A stretch of 64,000 nt of DNA. It comes from Sipunculus nudus. Its lineage: Eukaryota > Annelida > Sipuncula > Golfingiida > Sipunculidae. The stretch's first letter is position 1, and each line of letters starts with the position of its first letter. The notes under the pieces were generated by a model that did not search any database, had not been told where the DNA came from, and saw only the letters and a list, made by a program, of their open reading frames with translations. Below, piece after piece: positions 12,251-23,000 of the stretch. Where the stretch lies: assembly GCA_026874595.1 (NCBI GenBank), contig CM049309.1:5292576-5356575 (forward strand), read 5' to 3'. Made by a program: the position numbers and the translations under genes.

Positions 12251-13366
12251 CTGTAAAAAAATCTTCATAATTATTAAGAACACATTGAGAGTTTTAACTT
12301 CAAATAATGCGGCGTAGTAATCCAGGTCATCGGATACCCGCCGTATAAAAAAGCTTCAAGAACACGCGAGAACGTAAAATCCTGTAGCGGACAAAAAAAA
12401 TGTATAAAATAAAATAATGTGTGTATGACGGGGAAACTTAGGCATTCGGGGCAGGTAATGTAAATGAATCCCAATGAACAAAAGAACATTAAATTTCACT
12501 GCTTTAGTGCCTAAACCGAACATTCTATATGCAAGTTTAGCTTCCCTTGGACTGACAGTTGCTCCTTAAGTGGGGACACTCACTATAAATGGTTTTGGAA
12601 TAAGTTTTTTTTGAGAGTAAGCTTTTATACCTTTCTAAATACAAGGGAATAATATCGTATCGTATATCGTATTGTATCGTGAGCAATGTACGTATCGTCA
12701 GATAATATGATGTTACAGAACTAAACTTGATCTGTTAATGCACCCGGCCATCGATGGCCATACACTCCTCAATCAATGGAGACGCCACATGTTGCATCTT
12801 GACAGCTGGTTATAGAGTCTGGCGAGGGTTGAAACTCGGTTCTTATACTTCGGCGGGCATTCTTGGCTCCGTGCCAAATCCAATAAGAGGATACGCAGGA
12901 AACCTTGCACATGAGAGCAGTGGTTAAGTGGTGGGAGTTATACATCGAATGTAAAGCGACCGCTTTATAAAGAGGGTACGAAGACCATATAAACAAAAAC
13001 TACTGAAATCCATAAAAATCTGAATTATTTCCCAAACAGACAACCGCACACACACCAGATGCTTAGTTCTTTTGTAAATCGTTTGGGTTTATTTTAATCA
13101 ACTGTTCATGGAAGATGATTATATTGATGATATAAAGCCATGATTTTATGAATGGACGAACAGACAAAGAGACTGACAGACAGACAGATATAAACATTAT
13201 TGTTTCTCATCGTTTAATAATAAACAAAATGTTAAAGTGTACGCCTTTTTTAATATATTTTATGAATTTATCATCAATTTCTTTCTCTACATTGTATTTC
13301 TTTTAGGTTACAAACACAGACGGAGGCACAGCAGCAGCACAGACACAAACACATATATATATATAT
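12251..13366. other. Intron of MMP gene A before the LTR-like element, nothing recognised
   Basis: Holds the pseudo-repeat ATCGTATCGTATATCGTATTGTATCG at about 12655 and (GACA)n-like GACTGACAGACAGACAG at about 13171. No gene or RNA seen. Counterparts 36565-37708 and 61205-62350. Confidence 0.6.
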
Positions 13367-14221
13367 TGTTACAGATGTCTCTTTTATTGTATGCAGCAGT
13401 CTGACATGTGTGTGCAGTGCTGGCATTGGCCGTTGCTATGGCGGCATAGCCCGGCCCACGCGTGGGATCTGACGCGTACACAGCGGTCATGCTTGTCTGG
13501 GGCTTTCTCGCCTGGCCAAGCCGGAGCGGCTCATGTGTGAACCCTGATATGTTGAAACACAGCTTTCGTCGTTCTAGATGTTCCTGTAACGTGTGTATTA
13601 TGGGTTCTTTAGATTGTTCGGGAAAAAGTTCTCGGCTTGAGATGAAAAGTTATAAATAAAGGGCTGTGTTTAAGAGCAGAGAGAGAGGAGAGAAATATTC
13701 AAGACACCGAAGTGTAAGTCAGTTTGAGGACTTTTTTCGATAATTGCGGCAGTTATAGCTTTTCTTCGAATTTGTAACGGATTTTAATTAGTCTTTACTT
13801 TGCCTGTGGGATCACTATCAGAATTTCACTTTTGGAGTACAACAAATTGATTTTGTGATTGAACTGGACTGTTATTCTCAGAGAAGATTTATGTGAACTG
13901 TTCATCTGGATTATATGCTTTAAAGGATTTTTTGTCGCTGTGCAGTGGTGGTATCCAGGTACTGTACACTTAATTTATATACTTGTATTGATTTACTGTT
14001 ATACTGTTGTTATACTGTGTAATTGTATTGATTTAGTGTATTGTAATGTTAGGATTATTTTAAGAATAAATTATAATTATTTGTTAACAAAAAACCACTG
14101 ACTTATTTTTATAATTCCCCTAGACATTTCACGCTGCTTAGTGTTACAGAATCTGATTTTTTTTATCTCCATAAAATTTATGTTCGTCACGACTAGGTGA
14201 TCTGTTGATATTAGGTTCCGT

Positions 14222-14225
<4 letters not shown>
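13367..14225 (+). mobile_element. LTR-like element, plus orientation (unit 1), complete ends
   Basis: Starts TGTTACAGATGTC and ends CCGTAACA, giving TG...CA ends with a 6-bp inverted repeat (TGTTAC/GTAACA) over 859 bp. It is flanked on both sides by ATATAT, either a target duplication or the microsatellite it landed in. The internal TATAAATAAAGGGCTGTG plus GAGAGAGAGGAG block marks a probable promoter. Located in the gene A intron between exons 14467 and 12250. Confidence 0.6.

Positions 14226-14277
<52 letters not shown>
14226..14277. repeat. (AT)n microsatellite
   Basis: Pure TA dinucleotides directly after the 3' end of the LTR-like element; absent from units 2 and 3. Confidence 0.95.
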
Positions 14278-14466
14278 CATTAAATGAGTCCCTGTATCAC
14301 GACTACTGATGAGTGACGAACACTGGTCCCAGGCGGCAGTTACCGGTTAAACATATATAAATCTGATGAAAAACGGCACTGTAAATTCACTACAGTCTGT
14401 TTCACGGGATGCCACCTGATCATCAGGTGAATGTTGTTAGATTCTATGTACGAATGGTGTGTTCAC

Positions 14467-14668
14467 CGTTGATAATGTTGAATGTAAATTGTTCATGATC
14501 GTCGAAATGAGCATTGCCCCCGTACGCTGGAAAGAACGCATGCGCCAAGGTCGCGCCAGGTCCATCGAACGGGTTTGAGTCCCCATGGTCTCCATAGGCA
14601 AACTTTATGTCGATATCTGCAAATATGTTTACTCTTACAAACCTCAGAGGAATAACGTCACTCCAGAC
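14467..14668 (-). CDS. MMP gene A, catalytic core exon (structural zinc/calcium region)
   Basis: This 202-bp exon (phase 0 to 1) begins [10 protein letters not shown] and contains [18 protein letters not shown] and [18 protein letters not shown]. These hold the His/Asp ligands of the structural zinc and calcium sites of MMP catalytic domains. Compared with genes B and C, gene A has Ala in GPGATL where they have Gly. The donor is GTGAAC. Exonic sequence is otherwise open. Confidence 0.88.
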
Positions 14669-15010
14669 CTGGTGAAACAAAAATAAAATAAAAGCATAAT
14701 AAAGCATGACAAGCTAAATGCTACTACTTCTACCACTGAGAAAAAAAAATAACAATAATTTTTCCGATATATATATATATATATATATGAATGACTGAAA
14801 ATGTAATTGACACCAATGTTGTAGTTCTAAATCTGTACAATAACGCACGATAATTTAACATAAAAATGATTAAAAAAAAAGTAAGTGTTCAAATCACTAT
14901 ACATAGTAAAGTTTAAAAATTGTGTTGAAAAGGAAGGTTTAGTGGTAAATTTAAGGCACAACTATAAGGAATAATTGAATAAGGGTTGCATAAATATCCG
15001 TCCACATCAC

Positions 15011-15111
15011 CTTGAACGCTCTTTCAATTTCAGCATCGACTGCCCTCGGGCTCATGTCAGGTGAGTAATTCTCAATCTTGTATGTTATAACATTTAATCA
15101 CCATCGACCAG
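15011..15111 (-). CDS. MMP gene A, first catalytic exon carrying a premature TGA
   Basis: The frame is phase 1 to phase 0 (101 bp) and corresponds to WKNVITYKIENYSPDM in gene B, the first strand of the catalytic domain. Here the second Trp codon of that run is TGA (15100-15098) and the next codon is TTA instead of AAA. The exon ends with Ala-Phe-Lys before a GTGATG donor. Upstream it accepts at ...tttatttag. Confidence 0.8.
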
Positions 15112-15556
15112 CTAAATAAAGAGAAATTAATATTCTTTAATAAGCCTCTAGCATTATGTGAACGTGCAGTTCTCGGGTATATGACCAAAAAAACTTGTTT
15201 CACTTTCTGAAATATATTTAGGGAGCCAATGATTTTTCGTCATCATGGCATGTTAATTTTTTTAGACCATATGAAACTTTCTTCCCCACGGTCCTAGCAA
15301 TCAGATGTCTCCATGATCTTATCCTTAGGTCAAAGGTAGTTTTCGCCTAAACCATGACAACTTGTCAGTGAGTTTAAACTACCAATTTCAACTAAGAAAA
15401 ATATGTCTTCCTTATTATCAGACGTCTCTGTGGACATTATCTTTTTAAATAGGCAGGATATAACTCTTAATTGAGCTGCATTCTATTTTGTATGAACAGA
15501 TACATGGGGATCAAGAAAGAGAAGATTGATAATGGGAATCTTAGGCCAAAAAAGAA

Positions 15557-15779
15557 AAGGTATGGTTCTCAGACTCTTTTTTCAGGCGGGCGATTTTTTT
15601 AACCTTTTTTTGTATGTTTCGATATTTTTTTACTAAACAGGTGAAGCACTGAATAACAAAGGAAATCATATCAAAATTGTATAATTTTATCTTCTTGAAA
15701 GAAATATCCGAGTGGCTGGAGCTAAAAAGTTTTGATGCGGGGGGTTAAAATTGACGCTGGCGGTGCCTGCGAACCATCA
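15557..15779. mobile_element. Related MITE, diverged ends, in gene A intron
   Basis: Shares the AAGGTATGGTTCTCAG start, the GCGGGCGATTTTTTT and ACTAAACAGGTGAAGCACT segments, and a worn right end (GTGCCTGCGAACCATCAT). It sits in the prodomain to catalytic intron, exactly where a cysteine-switch exon would be expected. Confidence 0.6.
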
Positions 15780-16214
15780 TATTTTTGGCCTTATAGTTAA
15801 ACTCATTGATAAAGGATTTTTTTAGGCCAAGATGACTTTACCATATCAGGATAAGTTAATTGAATCTTAAAAGATGAAATTGAGACATCATTTTTTCTGA
15901 TTGGTGGGACCATAGAGTTGATAATAATCTCGAAAAGTTCATATGAGATCACGAGGGACGTTTTATGTGTTGCATTGGTCCATGCACCAGTATGAGGAGA
16001 TCCTATGAATACAATAAATCAAACTATTTTTAATATTATAATGTATCAATAAATCGTTAAACTGCAGTATTATTCAATCTTTCTGAAAAAAATGTATCAC
16101 TTTCAAACGGTGTCAATAGCCAGTTTATGGACCAGCTTTGGAAATACACACCTCCGATGGCCTATCGCTTCTTTCTGGTATTTCCGTCCCCCATGTTGAG
16201 GCGATCAGGATTAC

Positions 16215-16344
16215 CTGTCAGGGGGACGCCGGCCATGTCCTGGAAATCCAGTATAGCTTTCCTCAGCGTTTCCGGGTCCGTCACAGACGCCATTCTGTGA
16301 TCGGGACTTCTTTCGCCCATGTACCCATGTCCCTTCAAGTAATC
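16215..16344 (-). CDS. MMP gene A, prodomain exon (peptidoglycan-binding-like fold)
   Basis: The reverse strand has an acceptor ...ataaacag followed by DYLKGHGYMG, and the exon ends at ...AGVPLT plus one base before a GTAATC donor. Its 130 bp give phase 0 to phase 1. The spacing of YLKGHGY, LRKAILDFQ and AGVPLTG matches the helical prodomain of MMPs. The cysteine-switch segment that normally follows is not in this exon. Confidence 0.85.
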
Positions 16345-16677
16345 CTGTTTATGTAAAAGAAAACAAAGACAGTAATACTCAGCAGACCCTCGTCCTGCTG
16401 CCATCTGGCGAGTGAAGAGAGAACTAATTATGATTTAATAATTTCATGACCTCGTAAATGCTAGTATCTGGATTCCGGAACAATTTTGAAGATGACTAAA
16501 ATATTGTTGAGACCTATCTTCTGCATTTTTATTTAAAAGTGGAAACGTGTGTGTGTGTGTGTGTGTTTCGCAGACACCCAGGCAAAAAAACATATATACA
16601 TATAGACAGAAAGATAGACACACATACAGATCGAGTGACCTGAGTGCATTACCTTCGTTCTCTTTCGGTGTGTGTGT

Positions 16678-16754
16678 GGGGGGGGGGGGGGGCGGCGGTG
16701 GGGATGGATGGGTGGGTTGGGAAGGGGGGGGGGGGGTAAGGGGCTGGGGACGGG
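16678..16754 (+). repeat. G-rich tract with G-quadruplex potential
   Basis: A (GT)n run followed by many G-runs of 3-16 bases separated by short loops, 340 bp upstream of the prodomain exon of gene A on its non-template strand side. Counterpart with shorter runs at 41165-41235. Confidence 0.8.
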
Positions 16755-17649
16755 ACGCCACCTGGTGGAGTTTAACTAAAGGAGTGACGTGATTAAAGGG
16801 GCACGATTTCCGCTTTCGACTTGTGCAAATTAATGTGATGTTACACGTTTCGAGTGTACATAACTGACTCATATATTTCTTTATGCTAGGATACGCATCA
16901 GTTATCCTTGTCTTTTTATCCTCTTGGTGTGATAAAGCAGATCATTTGAAAGAAGCAACCACGAGCACGTTGACATTGAGAAATTGAGGTCAGTAGAAAT
17001 TTCATTAAAAAACATTTGAATGACCATACACTATTTATAGCAGGTGGTAGAGTTGGCCTTTTTTGTTTACGCTTAAAGTGATTGAAAGTTGTATCTCAGT
17101 ATCTGGGGTTCTGTAGAAATACTTGACAGGTGGCGATATCTGTGGCCAGTTTTCAAAGCTACCATATTACCTGGAAACGAGATACACAACCCCTGTTTTT
17201 CTGGAACAAAATAAAAGTGCAGATGAGCATGATGACTGAAGTATCACACGATGTCAAAAAACACTTCTCTGGAGCTTCCAACATGCGCTATTTACATGAT
17301 AATATATTTGGCCTGGAAATACGTCCCTCTAACCTGTATACACTATGGTCGATGCTCGTGTCGCTTGTTAGTATACCAAGAAAAATTAGGACTCAAAATC
17401 AGGATTACTAGAACAGGTTACGGTTACACGATATTGTTGTACGGAATAGCCCCTCTTATTTTCTTTAATTTTTTACTGGCGGAATGAATGTGACTGATGT
17501 TTCTCTTGCCTTGATCAGTTTAAAAATGACTAGGTGTTTCCATTATAAATTACCTTTCAGAAAGGTATAATTGAAAATGGATTGACCTTCGTGTTATTCA
17601 ATTGGAGCCTTTCAAGAACTGAAATAATGCTTATAAAAATCAGTATCTA

Positions 17650-17651
<2 letters not shown>

Positions 17652-17689
<38 letters not shown>

Positions 17690-17700
17690 TTATATATCAT

Positions 17701-17767
<67 letters not shown>
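17652..17767. repeat. (AT)n microsatellites, two blocks
   Basis: Two TA runs (17652-17684 and 17705-17767) separated by ACACATTTATATATCATTAC, just before the partial LTR-like element. Shorter in unit 2 (42147-42175, 42195-42238). Confidence 0.95.
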
Positions 17768-17768
<1 letters not shown>

Positions 17769-17809
17769 GTATAAACATTTTATATCTGTACTATGTATAT
17801 ATAATATAT

Positions 17810-18190
17810 TGTTACAGGTGCTCTTTTATTGTGTGACACGGGCGTAACTCATGTTGTGGCGTTCTTGCCTGGCCGCTTGTTACATACTTGGTTTAATCCG
17901 TACTGGTTGAACTCTTGTTGTCATGCTGGCTTGGGGCGAGCACGTGTACATCATGGTGTGTAGAAAAAGCGACGTTCTTCTAGATGATTCCTATAACGCG
18001 TGTTTACCGTGTTGTGTAAGATATTTTAGACTGTTCGAGAAGTGGAAAATTCTCGGCTTAGGATGAAGAGTATATAAAGGGGTTGTGTTCTAGAGCCGAG
18101 AGAGCAGCAGCCGAGAAGATTCCAGCGGACGCAGAAGCGTGTGTCAGTTTCTAGGACGAATTTATTGATGATCACATATGGCAGCGTATT
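17810..18190 (+). mobile_element. LTR-like element, 5' part only (unit 1)
   Basis: Begins TGTTACAGGTGCTCTTTTATTG after a TA microsatellite and shares TTCTAGATG, TATATAAAGGGGTTGTG and CCAGCGGACGCAGAAG with the other two members. Similarity fades near 18190. It lies in the intron between the candidate signal exon and prodomain exon of gene A. Confidence 0.5.
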
Positions 18191-18389
18191 CACAGCCATG
18201 TGCATGCGCGGGTTTGAACTGTGGGTTTGTATTACATACTGTTAATCACGTTTAAACAAATTCATCATAATTACAACTTTATCTAAGGGGAAGCTTATAT
18301 TAAGCATGATGAAGATGGACATGGGATGATGAAGAAATAAACATGGGATGATGATTTCTTAATCCTTAATTACATAAACAGTCTGCCAC

Positions 18390-18482
18390 AGAATGTAGCA
18401 CAATTTCCGGTGAAGAACCAAGGATATTTATTATTGAGAAAACAATTCCCCATATTACGCAGTATCTAAAGCCATTCTTCAT
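18390..18482 (-). CDS. MMP gene A, candidate exon 1 (signal peptide)
   Basis: An ATG at 18482 opens a short minus-strand frame starting MKNGFRYCVIWGIVFSIIN, with a hydrophobic core typical of a signal peptide. It lies between the 3' end of gene B (19437) and the prodomain exon at 16344, where exon 1 of an MMP should be. The open frame runs to a stop at 18368-18366. The exon end is uncertain: the phase-0 GT shown here (after Ser31) is weak, and another small exon may intervene. Unit 2 has the same frame with one Ile/Met difference. Confidence 0.4.
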
Positions 18483-18522
18483 AAACGTTGTAATTTTTTT
18501 TATCAGGAAAAGTCAAATCGAA

Positions 18523-18529
18523 TTTTATA
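18523..18529 (-). promoter_or_regulatory. Candidate TATA box of MMP gene A
   Basis: TATAAAA on the minus strand, 41 bp upstream of the candidate signal-peptide ATG at 18482. The same box stands at 42993-42999 before gene B. It would imply a very short 5' leader. Weak support in AT-rich sequence. Confidence 0.25.
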
Positions 18530-19125
18530 ATATGGTAAATAAATAAGTATGTGGGATGCATGAATCACTCCGTACGCAGCGCTCGCATTCCATTCCTGGT
18601 CGTGAATGAAATGGATAACCTGCAATGGAATGCGACCCCTGCGTGAGGAGGGTGGGATATAAGTATGGAGCGACATCTTTTGGCGTTATCTGACACTTAT
18701 TATTTGGATCCATCTCATCGACGTAATTCTATTTTGTACCTATAATAATAAATTAAATTAGATGTTTGGAATTGGTTCCCCGTCAATGCCCGCAACGGAG
18801 GTCAATGTGGGATCTGATATTGAGTGGACGACCTTGGAAATTAGATCAACGTCAAAAAATAGATATCAGTTGCAAATCTGTCACTTAAGACAAATATTAT
18901 ATCTGAAGGTCGGCTTTGAAAATAATACAAAAGAGAGATTAAGCGCAAACAGAATCAATTGTTTTGCAGTTTTGGGGAAAAAAGAAAGTCCAACCACAAA
19001 CATTTTGACCCAGATAGATATAAATGCAATTTTTATTGATCGTACAAAATATGTAAATGGTATGTTCTTGATTGTAATGTAAACTTGGATAAATGATATA
19101 TTAATATAAAAATAAAATATCCGAT

Positions 19126-19131
19126 GTTTAT
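19126..19131 (-). promoter_or_regulatory. Candidate polyadenylation signal of MMP gene B
   Basis: AATAAA on the minus strand, about 306 bases past the stop codon at 19437. The equivalent for gene C lies at 43596-43601. It is the first plain AATAAA I see in this 3' flank, but such hexamers are common in AT-rich DNA. Confidence 0.4.
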
Positions 19132-19436
19132 TAAAATATTCTTAAACTCTTGCAAGAAATGTAGCTATCAACATATTTTCCAACCAATCAAATAACACGA
19201 ACAGATGTCAAATGTACATATGACTACATATATCGAAAACAAAATATTCTCATGAATGGCAAAAACCTGAATGCTTTTACATTAGACAGAATCCTTATAA
19301 TATCTGTAAATCATCATATTCTCATTAAATGATATATAATATTCTAAACAGCTGTCATGAGAAGTGAATTGATGCGAAATCCAAATTGTAACTGACGGTG
19401 GTGACGCCTGTCGGGAAACGTCTAATTTCTCCGTTT

Positions 19437-19487
19437 CTAACACCAAAACCACCGGGCTGCAGTGGACCTGGGGTAGCCGCTGTCCAC
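19437..19487 (-). CDS. MMP gene B, terminal exon (end of hemopexin domain)
   Basis: 51 bp including TAG at 19439-19437. Joined in phase 0 it gives FTVDSGYPRSTAARWFWC, the standard end of an MMP hemopexin domain: a VD.GYP element, Arg/Trp-rich tail and last-residue Cys. Nothing follows it, so there is no membrane anchor. Confidence 0.9.
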   Translation of the reverse strand: MDSGYPRSTAARWFWC

Positions 19488-20127
19488 CTGTAATATACAA
19501 GACAACATTCAGCAAAAATGTATGTCTAGCCATACACAGCCTTAATTAAAAGAATTTTTTTAATATCAACACCGAAAAAGGTATTTTCAAATACTCGATT
19601 TGATCCCAGCATGGATCGTGTCTTATGTCATGAACCGTTATTATACATTATCTTTGCTAAGGAGGTTATATTTCACTCGTTTTTGTGTTTTATTCATAAC
19701 AAGGGGCAGATCTAGTAAGATTTGCATGCCTTGGTGGAGGTATGCGTTACAGTTATTGCCATTCTAATTTTTGCACCAGGTTATCGTAATAATGAAACAT
19801 TTCCATGTGACATTATGCCACATTCTCTCAGTTTTCAGATGTTCAACAAAATAGCAAACAACAGACATCGAAACTATTGAGGATTAATGAGTTAATGATT
19901 GTTTACTGTGACGTCTTAAGGATGTTATTTAATGGTACCTAAACATTTACAATAATACATGGATTATCTCATAACATTAGTTAAACTTTGTCTTAATACA
20001 ACAATTTCTAGCAAAATCATCCGCGCACACGGAATAACTTCAAAAGTTCCCCTATTTTATGCATTGTTATGTATTTATGTGGCAGGAAACAAAGTCCATG
20101 TGTAACACTAGTATGATACCAACTCAC

Positions 20128-20324
20128 TGTAAACGAAACATCGTTGAAACGCATGTACACGTCTCTGGTGAAAAAATAAGTTCTTCTGTTGAACCACTGT
20201 AGTGCTCCGTCAATGCCGCTAGATGGCAGTCCAGTCCACAGAGAGAGAGGGCGCGGGTATCTTTGATCTATGAGCCGATATTCGAAGTCCATGCTGCCAC
20301 TAGCCAGGCGATAGTAATTGCTTC
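20128..20324 (-). CDS. MMP gene B, hemopexin blades 3-4 exon
   Basis: 197 bp, phase 1 to 0. It reads GSNYYRLASGSM, LWTGLPSSGIDGALQW, RTYFFTRDVYMRFND, closing blade 3 and opening blade 4 with the characteristic IDGAL and YFF elements. The donor is GTGAGT. Bounded by ...ttattacag upstream. Confidence 0.9.
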
Positions 20325-20591
20325 CTGTAATAAGAAACTGAATTAGAACAAAAATGCTGACACCATTCCGTCACATACACAAAGGCGCCAATATGTTATA
20401 AAACCTTAAACGCAAAAAGTAAATTATATGTGTAATCATAGGACTACCTGGATTGTCCTACGGGGGATCCCGCAAGCACGTTTTACCAATGAGCCGCGCA
20501 CTAGTAACAAGGGTTCACAAAGTCATCGACAAATGCTTCCACTGATATACCAGTATATGAATAGGGCGGACTTTACGCCGGGATTAATGAA

Positions 20592-20622
<31 letters not shown>

Positions 20623-21539
20623 ATTCAGAATAGGATATTTTCCTTTGAATTAAAATATATTATGATGAACAAGATTACCCCAATATTTGGATTTTTACAT
20701 GGATGTTAACCTAATTCTCCACAAAAATTCACCAAAATCCGTTTATAACATTCTGAGTTTCTGCTATCAGACAGACCGACAAACTGACCAAAGAACTAAA
20801 GGGAAAACAGAATAGTTTTCAAGAGGAGGTATAAACAATTTCACTCACCAAAAATATTAACATAACTCTCCCAACTACAGAAGGTCTACAGTATCACAGT
20901 ATTTAAGGTAGGCACACTCTTGGTGCATGCTAATACTGCATGCTAATACAAGTATTGCCTTTAACTGTTGAGCATAAAAAGGAAGGACATTTATAAATAC
21001 ACTTGTTTATTAATTGTTTAAAACTGTTTTATATTATTTTTTTGGTGATCGAGATATTAGGAAGGCAGAGCATGACCGAAAGTAACACCAGAAGCCAAGT
21101 CTCTGTCTATACATATATGAATGAATTCAGGTCAGTCAATTATTTGGGTTGTAACAAGCAATTATGTTAAAATTAACGCATAATGGATATTCTAAATAGA
21201 GTATTGATATATCTTGAAATAACTTGATAAAGACTTCATCAACTTTATAACAATGTTTTCCATGTGATACAGATCAGGATTAATCCAAAGACTTGTCATA
21301 TGTATCTTTTTGCGTCGAACGGTGTTATGAATTACCGGATCTCTGACGGTTTAACCAATCCCTTTTACGGAGAAAAAATAATTTGTCCTGCAATTTTTTA
21401 CCTGAATTTTAAATTAATCCTATATCCAATTCTGTAATTGTAGAACTTTGATAGGGTATTTTACAATAATCCCTCAGTGTAAACGGAAAAAAACTCATTT
21501 CTCAAAATGTTGGATCCGCCCCTGCTTGCTGTGTCTGAC

Positions 21540-21684
21540 CTTTTGTGAAGTACACTCTTCCGTTTCCACCCCAGACGAAAGCAGAGTCGATGTGACTTGG
21601 GAGCCCGAAAAATCCGTCCACTCCTATAGTTCTTTTATAGGCCTCAGCTTTGGAGCGCACATCGAACTTCCAGAAATTATCATC
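21540..21684 (-). CDS. MMP gene B, hemopexin blades 2-3 exon
   Basis: 145 bp, phase 0 to 1. It reads DDNFWKFDVRSKAEAY, then FFGLPSHIDSAFVWGGNG and VYFTK. It joins the upstream exon as DTIYFFK-DDNFWKFD, which is continuous hemopexin sequence, across the 11.9-kb intron holding the GPCR. The donor is GTCAGA, a less common form. Confidence 0.9.
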
Positions 21685-22394
21685 CTGTGAAAAAAACCAG
21701 CATCGTACGAGTTATAAGTATCGGCTACTTTTTTTTACAGCCGAGGAGCGTTCAACAACACGGCCAGGTATCACTCACAAACGAGTGCGTCTTTTGGGGG
21801 TTCCTCGGTGGTATGACCCTGCATTAAACGTGATTATATATAAGGATGACACGTGATGTAGACACCGGGCCTGTGTGACACCAGGATACAATATAACATG
21901 ATAGGCAGCGAGTACTACCGCCCTGTCATATGTAATCAAACCAAAATGGAGCTACACAGATTAACATACTTGAGTTAAGTATAAGATAGGTCAACATTAA
22001 AAATTGGATGCGGTTACCTCTACGAAAAAATATCTTAAAAAGACACTTAAGACAGGGACCGTCTTACATTAAGTAAGGCTAGCTCAGATAAGCTTCATTA
22101 TTGCCATACCAAGACGTCGTGCCATGAATTATAAATAAGATAATTGTACCAATCATGCGACTCGCGTGCGCTTTGAGTAAGTACCGAATAAGAAAAAAAA
22201 GATTGCTGTTATTTTCAGATAACCAAAGCAACGTTTCTTTACCAAAACCAGGTAATAAAAAAAAATCCGAGAAATCAAATAAAGACTTGTAAACCTAACT
22301 AAATTCCAGTGCAGGTGGTCTTACTCGCCGTATAAACAGTATTGACTACAGTGTACAGCTTACCTAAGTTACGTTAGATTTGATAAGGTAATAA

Positions 22395-22673
22395 AAGGTA
22401 TGGTTCTCAGGCACTTTTTTTTCAGAAATCAGTGCGGGCGGGCGATTTTTTTTTTACCAATTTTTGTATGTTTCGATAAAAATGTCATATTATCAGGGAA
22501 GAGCATGATGATAACGTAATTTTTTTACTAAACAGGTAAAGGCACTACATAACAAAAGAAATCTGATCAAAATTGTATTATTTTATCTTCTTGAAAGATG
22601 AAAATTAAAATAACTATTTTTTTTAGGGGGGGATGGTTAAATTGACGCGGACGTTGCCTTAGAACCATACCTT
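22395..22673. mobile_element. MITE-like element with 19-bp terminal inverted repeats
   Basis: The left end AAGGTATGGTTCTCAGGCA and the right end TGCCTTAGAACCATACCTT are inverted copies with one mismatch. The 279-bp body has no coding capacity. It lies in the intron between GPCR copy 1 and the hemopexin exon at 21684. Confidence 0.7.
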
Positions 22674-23000
22674 ATTCATTATTCATAATTCATGAAACAG
22701 CTGTCACGGAGGCCCAGAAGAGCGTACAAGGTCTGTCGAAGGTCAACTTAGTGAGAACATTGCTTGAGGAAAGATGATCGGGACGTCCTGAAACGTCTAC
22801 TACAGAACATGACTTAATTCCCCAGATATTTATTTGCATTCGTTATATGATTCACTGATTAACAGAAATTTTCCCTGTTTAGTTTATTTTTAATCTGTTA
22901 TTTAATTAGATTAAGCCATCTCTTGGTGTTCGGCTTTCCAGACTAGCAAGAATATCAAAACAGATTTAAATTAAATTAAATTAAAAATTAAAAAGTTAAG

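Larger units (their letters stand above)
1..18482 (-). pseudogene. MMP gene A, hemopexin-type matrix metalloproteinase with in-frame stop (3' end off window)
   Basis: Seven exons are visible on the minus strand: candidate signal peptide (18482-18390), prodomain (16344-16215), catalytic start (15111-15011), catalytic core (14668-14467), zinc site (12250-12092), hinge (10021-9830) and hemopexin blades 1-2 (9508-9369). By analogy with genes B and C the last three hemopexin exons lie left of position 1. The splice phases all agree. The active-site motif [12 protein letters not shown] and the Met-turn are present. However, the exon at 15111-15011 reads TGA at 15100-15098 where gene B has TGG (Trp), so the full protein cannot be made without readthrough or exon skipping. 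The family is made of secreted or surface zinc endopeptidases that cut matrix proteins. The last visible intron contains a LINE tail and the 337-bp array. A recent pseudogene is the most likely reading; an assembly error is possible. Confidence 0.8.

Noticed and set aside
12740-12980. tRNA-derived SINE, judged from GGTTGAAACTC and TGGTTAAGTGG
   Set aside because: The box-like motifs are in the wrong order and the B-box match is poor; no tail or flanking duplication.
16444-16872. 142-codon minus-strand frame with poly-Pro
   Set aside because: Translation of the G-rich/GT tract; its length and frame differ in unit 2.
18525-18713. Minus-strand frame MDPNNKCQITPKDVAPYL, conserved at 42995
   Set aside because: Conservation is expected from the near-identity of the units; no signal peptide, domain or splice support. 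It would lie upstream of the candidate MMP start.
18762-19082. Plus-strand 106-codon frame starting MFGIGSPSMPATEV
   Set aside because: Unit 2 lacks one A in the matching run (near 43325), which breaks the frame; it overlaps the presumed 3' UTR of gene B on the other strand and shows no domain.
20428-20709. Plus-strand frame across the C-run and (CA)n at about 20592-20620
   Set aside because: Frame depends on homopolymer length and is lost in unit 2.
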